Shown here one piece after another: positions 8,706 through 15,815 of a stretch of DNA of 64,000 bases. The stretch is from Propionispora vibrioides (GTDB lineage: Bacteria > Bacillota > Negativicutes > Propionisporales > Propionisporaceae). The translations under genes and the position numbers were made by a program. Position 1 is the first letter of the stretch. Each line of letters begins with the position of its first letter. The notes under the pieces were generated by a model. It was not told the DNA's origin. It saw only the letters and a program-made list of their open reading frames with translations, and did no database searches. Where the stretch lies: positions 1-64,000 of the forward strand of contig NZ_FODY01000011.1 in NCBI RefSeq assembly GCF_900110485.1, read 5' to 3'.

Positions 8706-8879
8706 TTAAAAAGCGCATGCGAGGCTTTTTACCCTACACATGCGCTTTGCTTCGTCGTTTGCTAAAGCCCAAACCCAATAAACCGGAACGAAACCGGCTG
8801 TCAACAGAAAAGCAGTCAGTAAAATATGTACGCGAACACTTGCCTTTCCGTTGCCGGGATCAGGAATAGGCTGAATCAT
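8706..8879 (-). CDS. Possible 57-aa single-pass membrane protein
   Basis: A 58-codon frame starting at the ATG at 8879 encodes a polar head (MIQPIPDPGNGKASVRVH), one hydrophobic helix (ILLTAFLLTAGFVPVYWVWAL) and a basic, cysteine-containing tail. The helix and charge pattern (positive before and after) look protein-like, but no good ribosome-binding site precedes the ATG, and a 10-bp inverted repeat (8710-8719/8739-8748) lies inside the 3' end. It may equally be chance. Confidence 0.3.
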   Translation of the reverse strand: MIQPIPDPGNGKASVRVHILLTAFLLTAGFVPVYWVWALANDEAKRMCRVKSLACAF

Positions 8880-8935
8880 CTGCTGCGTGAAGTCGCACAG
8901 TTGCTCCCCAACATCCCACTATACCCGCGCCTCGC

Positions 8936-9070
8936 TTGTACTTCCGCGGGCAGCATTGTATAATAGAAATGTCGTCGTGGACAGCTTAGCTGTTACGTGT
9001 AGGTGTTCTGGCACCTTGCGCGAGCCTGGAAGTGCTCTAACACTTTCAGGTCACGGCGACTCTTTAATTT
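8936..9070 (+). ncRNA. Candidate structured small RNA with its own promoter
   Basis: TTGTAC (8936-8941) and TATAAT (8959-8964) are 17 bp apart, placing a start near 8971. The transcript 8971-9060 closes into a multibranch fold: the outer stem pairs 8971-8980 with 9051-9060 (two G-U pairs), with inner hairpins AGGTG/CACCT (9001-9005/9012-9016) and a 10-bp stem 9025-9034/9041-9050 with loop CTCTAA. TCTTTAATTT follows. No ORF is convincing. The loop-bearing GTGCTCTAACAC hairpin recurs in the antitoxin RNA downstream. Confidence 0.5.
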
Positions 9071-9151
9071 CCACCTATTTCTAATTATAGCCCTTTCTGG
9101 GTGAATTGCAAGTCAAGCGGGACAGGCCGACCAGGATTTTTTATTGACTGA

Positions 9152-9305
9152 TTGCATATTTTACAAGCTATGGGTATAATATAAGAAAAGGACTGACGTG
9201 CTCTAACACGCCAGCCCAACAGACTGTCTAACCGAACGGTTAGCCCGGATTACGTTATTGAGAAATAACCGCAAACCATGGCGTGGGAGCGGTTATTTCT
9301 TTTTT
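9152..9305 (+). ncRNA. Antisense antitoxin RNA of a type I toxin-antitoxin pair
   Basis: Promoter TTGCAT (9152-9157) - 17 bp - TATAAT (9175-9180), so transcription starts near 9187. Hairpins: CGTG/CACG (9197-9200/9207-9210, loop CTCTAA), TAACCG/CGGTTA (9229-9234/9237-9242) and a 12-bp terminator 9261-9272/9289-9300 with a T run. The 3' end is convergent with, and overlaps, the 3' end of the toxin ORF (9293-9373), the txpA/ratA-like geometry. Its CTAACCG can also pair with CGGTTAG in the toxin mRNA leader. Confidence 0.7.
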
Positions 9306-9373
9306 ATGATCAAAACAACGAGTGTTGCAAATGCAATCATCAGATACATTGCCTCAAACATTGAAATCATCAT
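9293..9373 (-). CDS. Holin-like small membrane toxin (type I TA), 26 aa
   Basis: The minus-strand frame from 9373 reads MMISMFEAMYLMIAFATLVV then a short Leu-Ile-Ile and three lysines before the stop. A start-proximal [FY]EA, the block LMIAFATLVV and a short lysine tail are the hallmarks of the putative holin-like toxins (Hol_Tox) found across Bacilli, Clostridia and Negativicutes. GGGGGTGG lies immediately upstream of the first ATG, which makes the ATG at 9370 or 9361 also possible. It is expected to insert in the inner membrane and depolarise cells when not silenced by the convergent antisense RNA. Confidence 0.75.
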   Translation of the reverse strand: MMISMFEAMYLMIAFATLVVLIIKKK

Positions 9374-9429
9374 ACCACCCCCTTTGGAAAAGGGTGTGGC
9401 TAACCGTCCCTCGACAACCTGTTGTAATT

Positions 9430-9439
9430 ATTATAGCAT
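9430..9439 (-). promoter_or_regulatory. Extended -10 promoter of the toxin gene
   Basis: On the minus strand TGCTATAAT (plus 9430-9438) is a perfect extended -10 element; no good -35 is visible. The mRNA would begin about 50 nt upstream of the toxin start, with CGGTTAG in its leader. Confidence 0.6.
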
Positions 9440-9480
9440 AATCTTCCAGCTTGGAAAGATTATCACAGTTGTTCTCGATT

Positions 9481-9609
9481 TCCGTTTTTATAGAGTTGAA
9501 GCATCTGTTTCTTGAATTCGCTTGTAAACGTGCGTCGTTTGCTTCTGCCGACTCCTCCTATGTAACTGGCGGTGAAATTACCGTTGACGGGGGACTGAGC
9601 CAAGTTTAA
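9481..9609 (+). pseudogene. 3' remnant of a short-chain dehydrogenase gene
   Basis: The frame ending at the TAA 9607-9609 reads FASADSSYVTGGEITVDGGL then SQV. This is the C-terminal signature of classical short-chain dehydrogenases (S.YVTG..I.VDGG). Nothing of the Rossmann fold or the YxxxK active site is present upstream, where the toxin locus now lies, so the gene was truncated to its last 25-40 codons. It keeps its terminator (9650-9686). The adjacent NTF2-like gene may be a former partner. Confidence 0.75.
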
Positions 9610-9649
9610 ATGTATATCTGCTCACTTTATAAATTTTCAGCAAATAGCA

Positions 9650-9686
9650 AAGCAATCCCGGCAGCTTACTACGGGATTGCTTTTTT
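9650..9686 (+). terminator. Terminator of the lost dehydrogenase gene
   Basis: An 11-bp perfect stem, 9650-9660 with 9672-9682, followed by TTTTTT. Confidence 0.85.
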
Positions 9687-9740
9687 GAATCATCTGCTCA
9701 CACGCTTAAATAGATAATCGAATAGCGATAAAAAAATTAG

Positions 9741-10094
9741 CTAGACGTTTTCTTTCCCCGGAACTATTTCGATATTTGTTATCAGGCCATCCTCTACTGA
9801 AAAATGATAATAAAATATTTGCGGACTTCCCGGAAAGTTACCCCTAGTTATGGATGTTACTGCGGTTATCCCATGGTTTTCTTCGACAGCTGTCACTTCC
9901 GATTTCAACTGAAACTCGTTATTGCTGCCACCGCGCCATTTTTTCACTGCTTCTATACCATTGATGTGCTTTTTCTCGCCAATATCGTGAACATGAACGT
10001 CCACTGCCATACACCTGTCAATTGCTGTAAGGTCGTTTCCATTGATTGAGTCCATGTAAGTTTGGATAGGGGCCGTTAGTTTCACTGTCATCAT
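9741..10094 (-). CDS. SnoaL-like / NTF2-like protein
   Basis: 117 residues with the alpha-plus-beta cone pattern of SnoaL-like proteins: an N-terminal helix (IQTYMDSINGNDLTAIDRCM), the DVHVHDIGEKKHINGIEAVKKW segment typical of polyketide-cyclase-like members, then alternating strands. Members are either small isomerases/hydrolases or ligand-binding proteins; no specific reaction can be assigned. AAGGAG 6 nt before the ATG at 10094 fixes the start. It neighbours a broken dehydrogenase gene, which suggests a decayed catabolic cassette. Confidence 0.7.
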   Translation of the reverse strand: MMTVKLTAPIQTYMDSINGNDLTAIDRCMAVDVHVHDIGEKKHINGIEAVKKWRGGSNNEFQLKSEVTAVEENHGITAVTSITRGNFPGSPQIFYYHFSVEDGLITNIEIVPGKENV

Positions 10095-10132
10095 GATCGC
10101 TCCTTATCTATTTAGAATAGTAACTGCACTAT

Positions 10133-10240
10133 TTACCCGGGGTCCACTATCCTCCAGGCCAAGGATTTCCTCACAAGCTGTAACAAGAATACCATGTCGC
10201 GTACATTTTCCCTGATCGACTGGACCCACTTATTATTCAT
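10133..10240 (-). CDS. Possible 35-aa peptide
   Basis: An ATG at 10240 follows AGGAGG at a spacing of only two bases and opens a 35-codon frame (MNNKWVQSIRENVRDMVFLL, then QLVRKSLAWRIVDPG). The amphipathic, basic sequence has no recognisable family. The tight spacing of the Shine-Dalgarno makes translation uncertain. Confidence 0.25.
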   Translation of the reverse strand: MNNKWVQSIRENVRDMVFLLQLVRKSLAWRIVDPG

Positions 10241-10325
10241 CACCTCCTGTTTTTTTATTGTACAGGAAGCAATAAGACAATAGTATGTCATATTCAATCC
10301 ACGATATAAACTACTTTTGGTAACC

Positions 10326-10400
10326 GGGGCATCCGGTGCCGCCGCTGTCTGATTACCTCCGGCTAGTGAAGGGGCTCTGCCGCGGCCGCGTACAAATCCC
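10326..10400 (+). repeat. Diverged direct repeat, copy A
   Basis: About 75 bp that align with 11077-11151 in the same orientation, sharing CTCC(T)GGCTAGTGAA and GCCGCGTAC with roughly three-quarters identity. The segment is GC-rich, unlike the AT-rich gene between the copies. Confidence 0.6.
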
Positions 10401-10496
10401 TCCATTCTGGTTTATCGCCAGGGTGGGGGGATTTTTTTATTTTGCATGGATTGGATAAAAGGTGAAATACTAATAAAAATTATAAGGAGATTACAT

Positions 10497-11009
10497 ATGG
10501 ATAAAAGCTATATTTATTTGATTTTTACCGCCGTGGCGGGAATTGCATTTTTATTCTTAGTGCCCAAGAATCAATACAAACGGTGTCTTCTCTATGGCCT
10601 TGTTTTTGGTGGAATTATAGATGTTCTTACTATAGCTGCATTTGTTCCCATAAATCAGATACAATTTATGAATATGGGAAACTTTAGTGTGTTGGGATTC
10701 ATCCCCATATTTGTTCCGATTACATGGACTTTTGATTTTGCAATATTCTTTTATCTAATGCCGAGAAGAAAAGGCTTTTTAGCTCTTTATGTCCTTACCT
10801 TTACTGCCTTGAGCTATGTTATAGGAGAATTGATGAATGCTTATGATTTATTTGAATATACAGGAATGCCCAAATATGTGGCCGTTTTAATCTTTTTAGC
10901 CTGGTATTCCTTTTCGGCTTGGTTTTACTTGCGAGATACACAAAGTACTTCAGTAATTCAACCTGTAGTATCTAAACCGCTTAAAAATGAGGATGATGAA
11001 AGAGAATGA
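10497..11009 (+). CDS. Multi-pass membrane protein of unknown function
   Basis: 170 residues from the ATG at 10497, which has AAGGAG seven nt upstream; an earlier in-frame ATG at 10446 lacks one. Five hydrophobic segments are visible (YIYLIFTAVAGIAFLFLV; LYGLVFGGIIDVLTIAAFV; FSVLGFIPIFVPITWTFDFA; FLALYVLTFTALSYVIGEL; YVAVLIFLAWYSFSAWFYL) with a charged tail EDDERE. I do not recognise the family. It is AT-rich and lies between two diverged GC-rich direct repeats, so it may be an acquired cassette. Confidence 0.7.
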   Translation: MDKSYIYLIFTAVAGIAFLFLVPKNQYKRCLLYGLVFGGIIDVLTIAAFVPINQIQFMNMGNFSVLGFIPIFVPITWTFDFAIFFYLMPRRKGFLALYVLTFTALSYVIGELMNAYDLFEYTGMPKYVAVLIFLAWYSFSAWFYLRDTQSTSVIQPVVSKPLKNEDDERE

Positions 11010-11076
11010 AGAAATAGCCCGGTGGCCTAGGCTGCCGGGCTTATTTTTATTTGGGAGGGGTCCCCTTAGCGGAGCC

Positions 11077-11151
11077 GGGCCGTATGGTATCGCCGCCGTC
11101 TAATTGCCTCCTGGCTAGTGAAGGGTCCTGCCGTAGCCGCGTACCCCCAAA
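11077..11151 (+). repeat. Diverged direct repeat, copy B
   Basis: Partner of 10326-10400 in the same orientation; see that entry. The aligned cores are CTCCTGGCTAGTGAAGGG here and CTCCGGCTAGTGAAGGGG there. Confidence 0.6.
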
Positions 11152-11202
11152 TTGTTCGGCCACCTTACGGCTTAACTCTTCCTTTTGCTATAAAAACGAA
11201 AA

Positions 11203-11233
11203 AAAGGCTTTACGAGAATCCCGTAAAGCCTTT
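11203..11233 (-). terminator. Terminator of tRNA-Arg
   Basis: A 12-bp perfect stem, 11203-11214 with 11222-11233, followed on the minus strand by a T-rich run, 14 nt past the tRNA end. Confidence 0.85.
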
Positions 11234-11246
11234 CTACTATTCAAAA

Positions 11247-11323
11247 TGGCGACCCCGGCAGGATTCGAACCTGCGACCTTTTGATTCGTAGTCAAACGCT
11301 CTATCCAGCTGAGCTACGGAGTC
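11247..11323 (-). tRNA. tRNA-Arg (anticodon ACG)
   Basis: A complete cloverleaf on the minus strand, 77 nt including an encoded CCA. Acceptor GACTCCG pairs with CGGGGTC, the anticodon loop is CTACGAA (ACG), and the T loop is GGTTCGAATCC. The ACG anticodon is read as inosine after TadA editing and decodes CGN codons. Confidence 0.97.
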
Positions 11324-11433
11324 ATTTCGCCAGCCATTTACCGGCCAACGAAAATTATTATATCACTTTTTAATAAGCATTGTCAACAAATATTATTATA
11401 TTTCCTTAAAATACCTCAGCGACCCTGTTCAAT

Positions 11434-11666
11434 TTATTCACAGGCCGTGGATATCTTGGGTGGAAATGTCCTGTTTATTGTAGATAACTGCTGTGCATAA
11501 TGGGAGGGTAAAACAGTTATTCAGCAAGTTGTCCACCTTTTGCACAGGGTTATCCACAGAAACAATGGAGATTTTATGCGAAAATCAGGTTTTTTCCACA
11601 ATTGTCATAGAAGCGTTTTCCACTTATCCACATTTACATAGAATTTGTGAATAAAAATGTGGATAA
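11434..11666. promoter_or_regulatory. Cluster of six DnaA boxes next to purL
   Basis: Six exact matches to TTATNCACA: 11434-11442 (+), 11492-11500 (-), 11550-11558 (+), 11624-11632 (+), 11646-11654 (-), 11658-11666 (-). Three are the strong TTATCCACA form. Starts of the first three are 58 bp apart. An AT-rich tract (about 11350-11415) adjoins. No dnaA, dnaN or rpmH gene is in the window, so this is more likely a DnaA-binding or titration site than oriC itself, but it has the make-up of an origin-like region. Confidence 0.75.
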
Positions 11667-11681
11667 GTTGTTATTGCCCTG

Positions 11682-14600
11682 TTAGTTAAAATAATTGATA
11701 CCGGCCTGGAAGATTTGTTGGTCTTTATTGCCGGGGACATTTTTGGCAATTTGCTCGCCAGTCCGTTCGGAATGACCCATTTTACCAAGCACTCTGCCGT
11801 CCGGGCTGGTAATTCCTTCAACAGCTTCAACCGAACCGTTCGGGTTGTGGATAATATCCATGGACGGCTTACCGTCAAAATCCACATACTGAGTGGCAAT
11901 CTGGCCTTGCTGAATCAGTTGACTGATCATTGCCGGGCTGGCGACAAACCGGCCTTCACCATGCGACATGGCCACAGTGTGGATATCGCCCACTTCCACC
12001 CGGCTGAACCAGGGCGACAGGTTGGAGACCACTTTGGTCTTCGACAGGCAGGATATATGGCGCCCCAGCGTGTTATAGGTCAATGTCGGGCAGTCCGGAG
12101 TAAGGTCACGAATTTCGCCGTAGGGGACCAGTCCCAATTTGATGAGTGCCTGAAAACCGTTGCAGATGCCCAGCATCAGGCCGTCCCGCTTTTGCAGTAG
12201 TTCGGTTACCGCTTCCTTGACGCGGGGATTTCTAAACAACGTAGCGATAAACTTGCCGGAGCCGTCCGGTTCGTCACCGGCGCTAAAGCCTCCCGGCAGC
12301 ATAACAATCTGCGACTGACGGATGGCAGCTACCGTGGCGGCAATAGCCTCTTCCACAGCGGCCGATGTCAGATTGCGGATAACGAGCGTCTGCGGCAGGC
12401 CGCCGGCTTGCGCAAAGGCCCGGGCCGAGTCGTATTCGCAGTTGGTGCCGGGGAATACGGGGATAAACACCCGCGGCTTAGCGATCCGTACAGCCGGTTT
12501 GCGGCTATTCCTTCCGGAAAAGGCAACGTTCTGGGGTTGTCCTGTTGCCATGCCGGCCTGGGTCGGGAAGATTCTTTCCAGAGGCTTTTCCCAGGCGGCC
12601 TGGGCATCGCGTAAAGCAATGTCCTGTCCGTTCACGGTAAGAACAGGGTTTGCCTGTGTATAACCCAGGCAGCGGAACGGTACTTCACCAAAGGCGGCCT
12701 TTAGCTCTACGCCGGGCGCCATTTCCAATAGAATGGAACCGTAATCGGAAGCAAACAGTTCCTCTGAGGTAAACGTACCGTCAAAGCAAACGCCAATCCT
12801 GTTACCAAAGGCCATTTTGCTGATGGCTGCCGCCACCCCGCCGTAACGTACGGTATGTGTTGCCAGGACTTTTTCCTGGCGGATAAGATCATGAATCTTG
12901 CTGTAATTAGTTTCCAGCGCAGCAAAGTCAGGCAGTTGCCGTTCGTCCCGCGGCAGGGAAACCAACACTACCGGATTGCCGGCAGCTTTAAATTCCTGGG
13001 AGACAATGTTCTGGGCCTTAGCCACATCCACGGCAAAAGCAACCAGGGTAGGCGGCACCTGCAGGTCCTTGAAGGTGCCCGACATGCTGTCCTTGCCGCC
13101 GATGGCCGGAATGCCCAGCCGCTTTTGGGCGTAATAGGCACCCAGCAGGGCGCTGAACGGCTTGCCCCATTTGGCAGGGTCGTTGCCGAGCTTCTCAAAA
13201 TACTCCTGCAGCGTCAGGCGGATAGCCCGGTAATCACCGCCCAGAGCAACCACCTTCGCCACCGCTTCGATGACGGCGTACAGCGCGCCATGGAAGGGGC
13301 TCCAACTGGAAAGCTGCGGGTTATAGCCATAAGTCATGAGGGTGGCCGTACTGGTTTCGCCGTCCAACACGGGAATTTTGGCCGCCATGCCTTCAGCCGG
13401 CGTAGCCTGATAGGTACCGCCAAAGGGCATCAGGACAGTGCCGGCACCGATGGTGCTGTCAAAGCGTTCAACCAGACCTTTTTGGCTGCAGACATTCAGA
13501 TCGGCCAGCATAGCCAACCAGGCCTGCCGCAAATCACCTTTTTGCGCAAGCACAGGCTGCGGCAATTGTTTGAAGTAGTCCGAGCCGCTATCCGGTGCGG
13601 CTACCTTCACCTGGGTATATTGGGTTACCCCATTGGTATTTAAGAAGTCCCGGCTGAGGTCAACAATGGTTTTGCCACGCCAGGCCATTTGCAGGCGGTG
13701 TTTGTCGGTAACAATGGCTACCACGCTGGCTTCCAAATTCTCTGCGTCAGCATACTGGCAGAAGGTGTCTACCTGTTCGGCTGCCACGACCACGGCCATC
13801 CGTTCCTGTGACTCGGAAATAGCCAGTTCGGTGCCGTCCAATCCTTCGTATTTCTTGGGAACAGCGTCGAGATTGACGGCAAGGCCGTCGGCCAGCTCGC
13901 CGATAGCCACCGAAACACCGCCGGCGCCAAAGTCGTTGCAGCGTTTGATCAACGTGCTGACTTCGGGGTTTCTAAACAGTCGTTGCAGTTTTCGTTCAGT
14001 CGGGGCATTCCCCTTTTGCACTTCGGCGCCGCAACTGGCCAGCGATTCCTCGGTGTGCTCCTTGGAGGAACCGGTGGCGCCGCCGCAGCCGTCCCGGCCG
14101 GTCCGGCCGCCCAGCAGGATAATGACATCGCCGGGCTGCGGCTGTTCCCGGACGACGTTGCGTTTCGGCGCGGCCGCAATGACGGCGCCAATTTCCATCC
14201 GTTTGGCAATAAAGCCTTCGTCGTAGACTTCCGCTACCTGGCCGGTTGCCAGGCCGATCTGATTACCATAGGAGCTATAGCCGGCCGCCGCGCCAAGGGT
14301 AATCTTGCGCTGCGGCAGTTTGCCCGGCAGCGTGTCGGCAATGCCGGAGCGGGGATCGCCGCTGCCGGTAACCCGCATGGCCTGGTACACATAGGAACGG
14401 CCCGACAGCGGATCACGAATAGCACCGCCCAAACAGGTAGCCGCGCCGCCAAAGGGTTCGATTTCCGTCGGATGGTTATGGGTTTCGTTTTTAAACATCA
14501 CCAGCCAGTCTTCTGTCCGGCCATCTACATCGACCGGTACGACAATACTGCAGGCGTTGATTTCGTCCGATTCGTCCAAATCGGTCAACTTGCCGCTCCG

Positions 14601-15461
14601 TTTCAGCTCGCGCATGCCCATCAGCGCGATATCCATCAGTGACATTGCCCGCGGGGCGTCACCGTAGACATCTTGCCGGGCGTGGCGGTATTCGGCAAAG
14701 GCGTCCGCCACCGGCTGACTGTAAGGGCCGTATTCCATTTCGACCTGTTCAATATTGGTCAAGAAGGTGGTATGGCGGCAATGATCGGACCAGTAGGTAT
14801 CAATGACTTTCAGTTCGGTAATGGTCGGGTCCCGGTGTTCGTTATCGCGGAAGTAGCTTTGGCAAAAAGTCAGATCAGCCAAGCTCATGGCCAGTCCCAT
14901 ATCGGCCATCATCGCCTTCAGCTCATCCTCCGTTTTAGCGATGAAGCCGGTCAGAACAGCCACATCGTCCGGTATGGTTGCAGGCACATCCAGACTGTCC
15001 GGTTTAGTAAGCTGCGCTTCCCGTGATTCAACCGGATTGATGCAATAGGCTTTGATGCGCGCCAACTCGTCCGGCGAAACAGCCTCCTGCAGAATGACCA
15101 CCTTGGCTGAAGCTACCGCCGGCCGCTCCTTCTGGGTAAGCATCTGAACACACTGCGCCGCCGAGTCAGCCCGCTGGTCGTACTGACCAGGTAAAAATTC
15201 CATGGCAAACAAACTGTCACCGGCTGTAGAGGGCAGTTCCTCATCGTATACATCATCTACCGTCGGTTCGGAGAAGATAGTATTGCGGGCCAGGATATAT
15301 TCTTGTTCGGTCAGGCCGGCCAAATCATAACGGTGGACCAGTCTGACCCCGGTCAGGCCGCCAATTCCCAGGTTTTCCTTCAAATCCTGATATAAACTCT
15401 GCGCTTCCACCGCAAAGGGTTTTCGCTTTTCCACATACATTCGTTTGACAGCTTGCGTCAT
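11682..15461 (-). CDS. purL: Phosphoribosylformylglycinamidine synthase, single-chain
   Basis: 1259 residues, the fourth step of purine synthesis: FGAR plus glutamine and ATP to FGAM. The long single-chain type (about 1250 aa, common in Clostridia and Negativicutes) is supported by the ATP-binding half with SDHCRHTTF, NETHNHPTEIEPFGGAATC and GGRTGRDGCGG, a second ADP-binding half with GGKDSM, and a C-terminal glutaminase from about 985 with FPGTNCEYDSA, catalytic Cys in GICNGFQ and His in MSHGEGRF. GGAGG precedes the ATG. It stands alone, without the other pur genes. No purine riboswitch or PurR box was seen upstream. Confidence 0.97.
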   Translation of the reverse strand: MTQAVKRMYVEKRKPFAVEAQSLYQDLKENLGIGGLTGVRLVHRYDLAGLTEQEYILARNTIFSEPTVDDVYDEELPSTAGDSLFAMEFLPGQYDQRADSAAQCVQMLTQKERPAVASAKVVILQEAVSPDELARIKAYCINPVESREAQLTKPDSLDVPATIPDDVAVLTGFIAKTEDELKAMMADMGLAMSLADLTFCQSYFRDNEHRDPTITELKVIDTYWSDHCRHTTFLTNIEQVEMEYGPYSQPVADAFAEYRHARQDVYGDAPRAMSLMDIALMGMRELKRSGKLTDLDESDEINACSIVVPVDVDGRTEDWLVMFKNETHNHPTEIEPFGGAATCLGGAIRDPLSGRSYVYQAMRVTGSGDPRSGIADTLPGKLPQRKITLGAAAGYSSYGNQIGLATGQVAEVYDEGFIAKRMEIGAVIAAAPKRNVVREQPQPGDVIILLGGRTGRDGCGGATGSSKEHTEESLASCGAEVQKGNAPTERKLQRLFRNPEVSTLIKRCNDFGAGGVSVAIGELADGLAVNLDAVPKKYEGLDGTELAISESQERMAVVVAAEQVDTFCQYADAENLEASVVAIVTDKHRLQMAWRGKTIVDLSRDFLNTNGVTQYTQVKVAAPDSGSDYFKQLPQPVLAQKGDLRQAWLAMLADLNVCSQKGLVERFDSTIGAGTVLMPFGGTYQATPAEGMAAKIPVLDGETSTATLMTYGYNPQLSSWSPFHGALYAVIEAVAKVVALGGDYRAIRLTLQEYFEKLGNDPAKWGKPFSALLGAYYAQKRLGIPAIGGKDSMSGTFKDLQVPPTLVAFAVDVAKAQNIVSQEFKAAGNPVVLVSLPRDERQLPDFAALETNYSKIHDLIRQEKVLATHTVRYGGVAAAISKMAFGNRIGVCFDGTFTSEELFASDYGSILLEMAPGVELKAAFGEVPFRCLGYTQANPVLTVNGQDIALRDAQAAWEKPLERIFPTQAGMATGQPQNVAFSGRNSRKPAVRIAKPRVFIPVFPGTNCEYDSARAFAQAGGLPQTLVIRNLTSAAVEEAIAATVAAIRQSQIVMLPGGFSAGDEPDGSGKFIATLFRNPRVKEAVTELLQKRDGLMLGICNGFQALIKLGLVPYGEIRDLTPDCPTLTYNTLGRHISCLSKTKVVSNLSPWFSRVEVGDIHTVAMSHGEGRFVASPAMISQLIQQGQIATQYVDFDGKPSMDIIHNPNGSVEAVEGITSPDGRVLGKMGHSERTGEQIAKNVPGNKDQQIFQAGINYFN

Positions 15462-15767
15462 TGGTTCGCCTCCATTTTATTTAAGTATGGAACACGTTGT
15501 TTATTGCTTTTAGTATGTTAACCAAAGAGTGGCATAAGCATAAGAAAAGACGGCAGCGTTCCCTCGATAACCGACATAGTCGGTCCTACAAAAAAATAAC
15601 CATAGGTATAAATTTTTATAATTATTCTGCAGAAGACGGGATTATCCTGCAAGAAATGCCGCATTTCACCCCGTCCGGCAACAGTGTTCCGCCAGCTTTG
15701 GACAAACTATCCGAAACGTCTACTGGCGGCGGCTTTTGTGAAGTATTCCGTTAGCTTGGAGATATAA
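15462..15767. other. Non-coding stretch upstream of purL
   Basis: About 300 bp without a convincing gene. It holds two hairpins: CCGACATAGTCGG (15571-15583) and a stem CCGCCAG/CTGGCGG (15689-15695/15723-15729) whose loop region carries CAAACTATCCGA, the same 12-mer found at the 18471 repeat in reverse complement. No clear purL promoter could be chosen. Confidence 0.5.
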
Positions 15768-15811
15768 AAATAAACATGCGCCTTAAAGAAGCCTAAGGCG
15801 CATGTTTATTT
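15768..15811 (-). terminator. Terminator after cheX-like gene
   Basis: A perfect 18-bp stem, 15768-15785 with 15794-15811, 8-nt loop, AT-rich base that gives a T-rich 3' end on either strand. It ends 5 nt before the stop codon of the leftward cheX-like gene. Confidence 0.85.
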
Positions 15812-15815
15812 TATA

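Noticed and set aside
8887-9084. A 65-aa rightward ORF
   Set aside because: It overlaps the structured RNA and its promoter, lacks a ribosome-binding site and has no protein-like pattern.
10133-10405. A 90-aa leftward ORF
   Set aside because: The N-terminal half is direct repeat A; only the 35-codon part with a Shine-Dalgarno was kept, at low confidence.
11051-11284. A 77-aa rightward ORF ending in PAGFEPATF
   Set aside because: The end is the reverse strand of tRNA-Arg and the rest is the direct repeat; this pattern is a well-known false ORF.
11434-11666. Calling the DnaA-box cluster the chromosomal origin oriC
   Set aside because: No dnaA, dnaN, recF, gyrB or rpmH nearby, and no skew could be computed. 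The boxes are reported but not as a proven origin.
12855-13643. Long rightward ORFs inside purL, addA, addB and sbcC
   Set aside because: They are antisense shadows of GC-rich coding sequence, with no conserved motifs and no ribosome-binding sites.
15462-15760. Purine riboswitch or PurR site upstream of purL
   Set aside because: The conserved TATA...loop core of the purine aptamer is not present on the minus strand and no CGAACA-type PurR boxes were seen.
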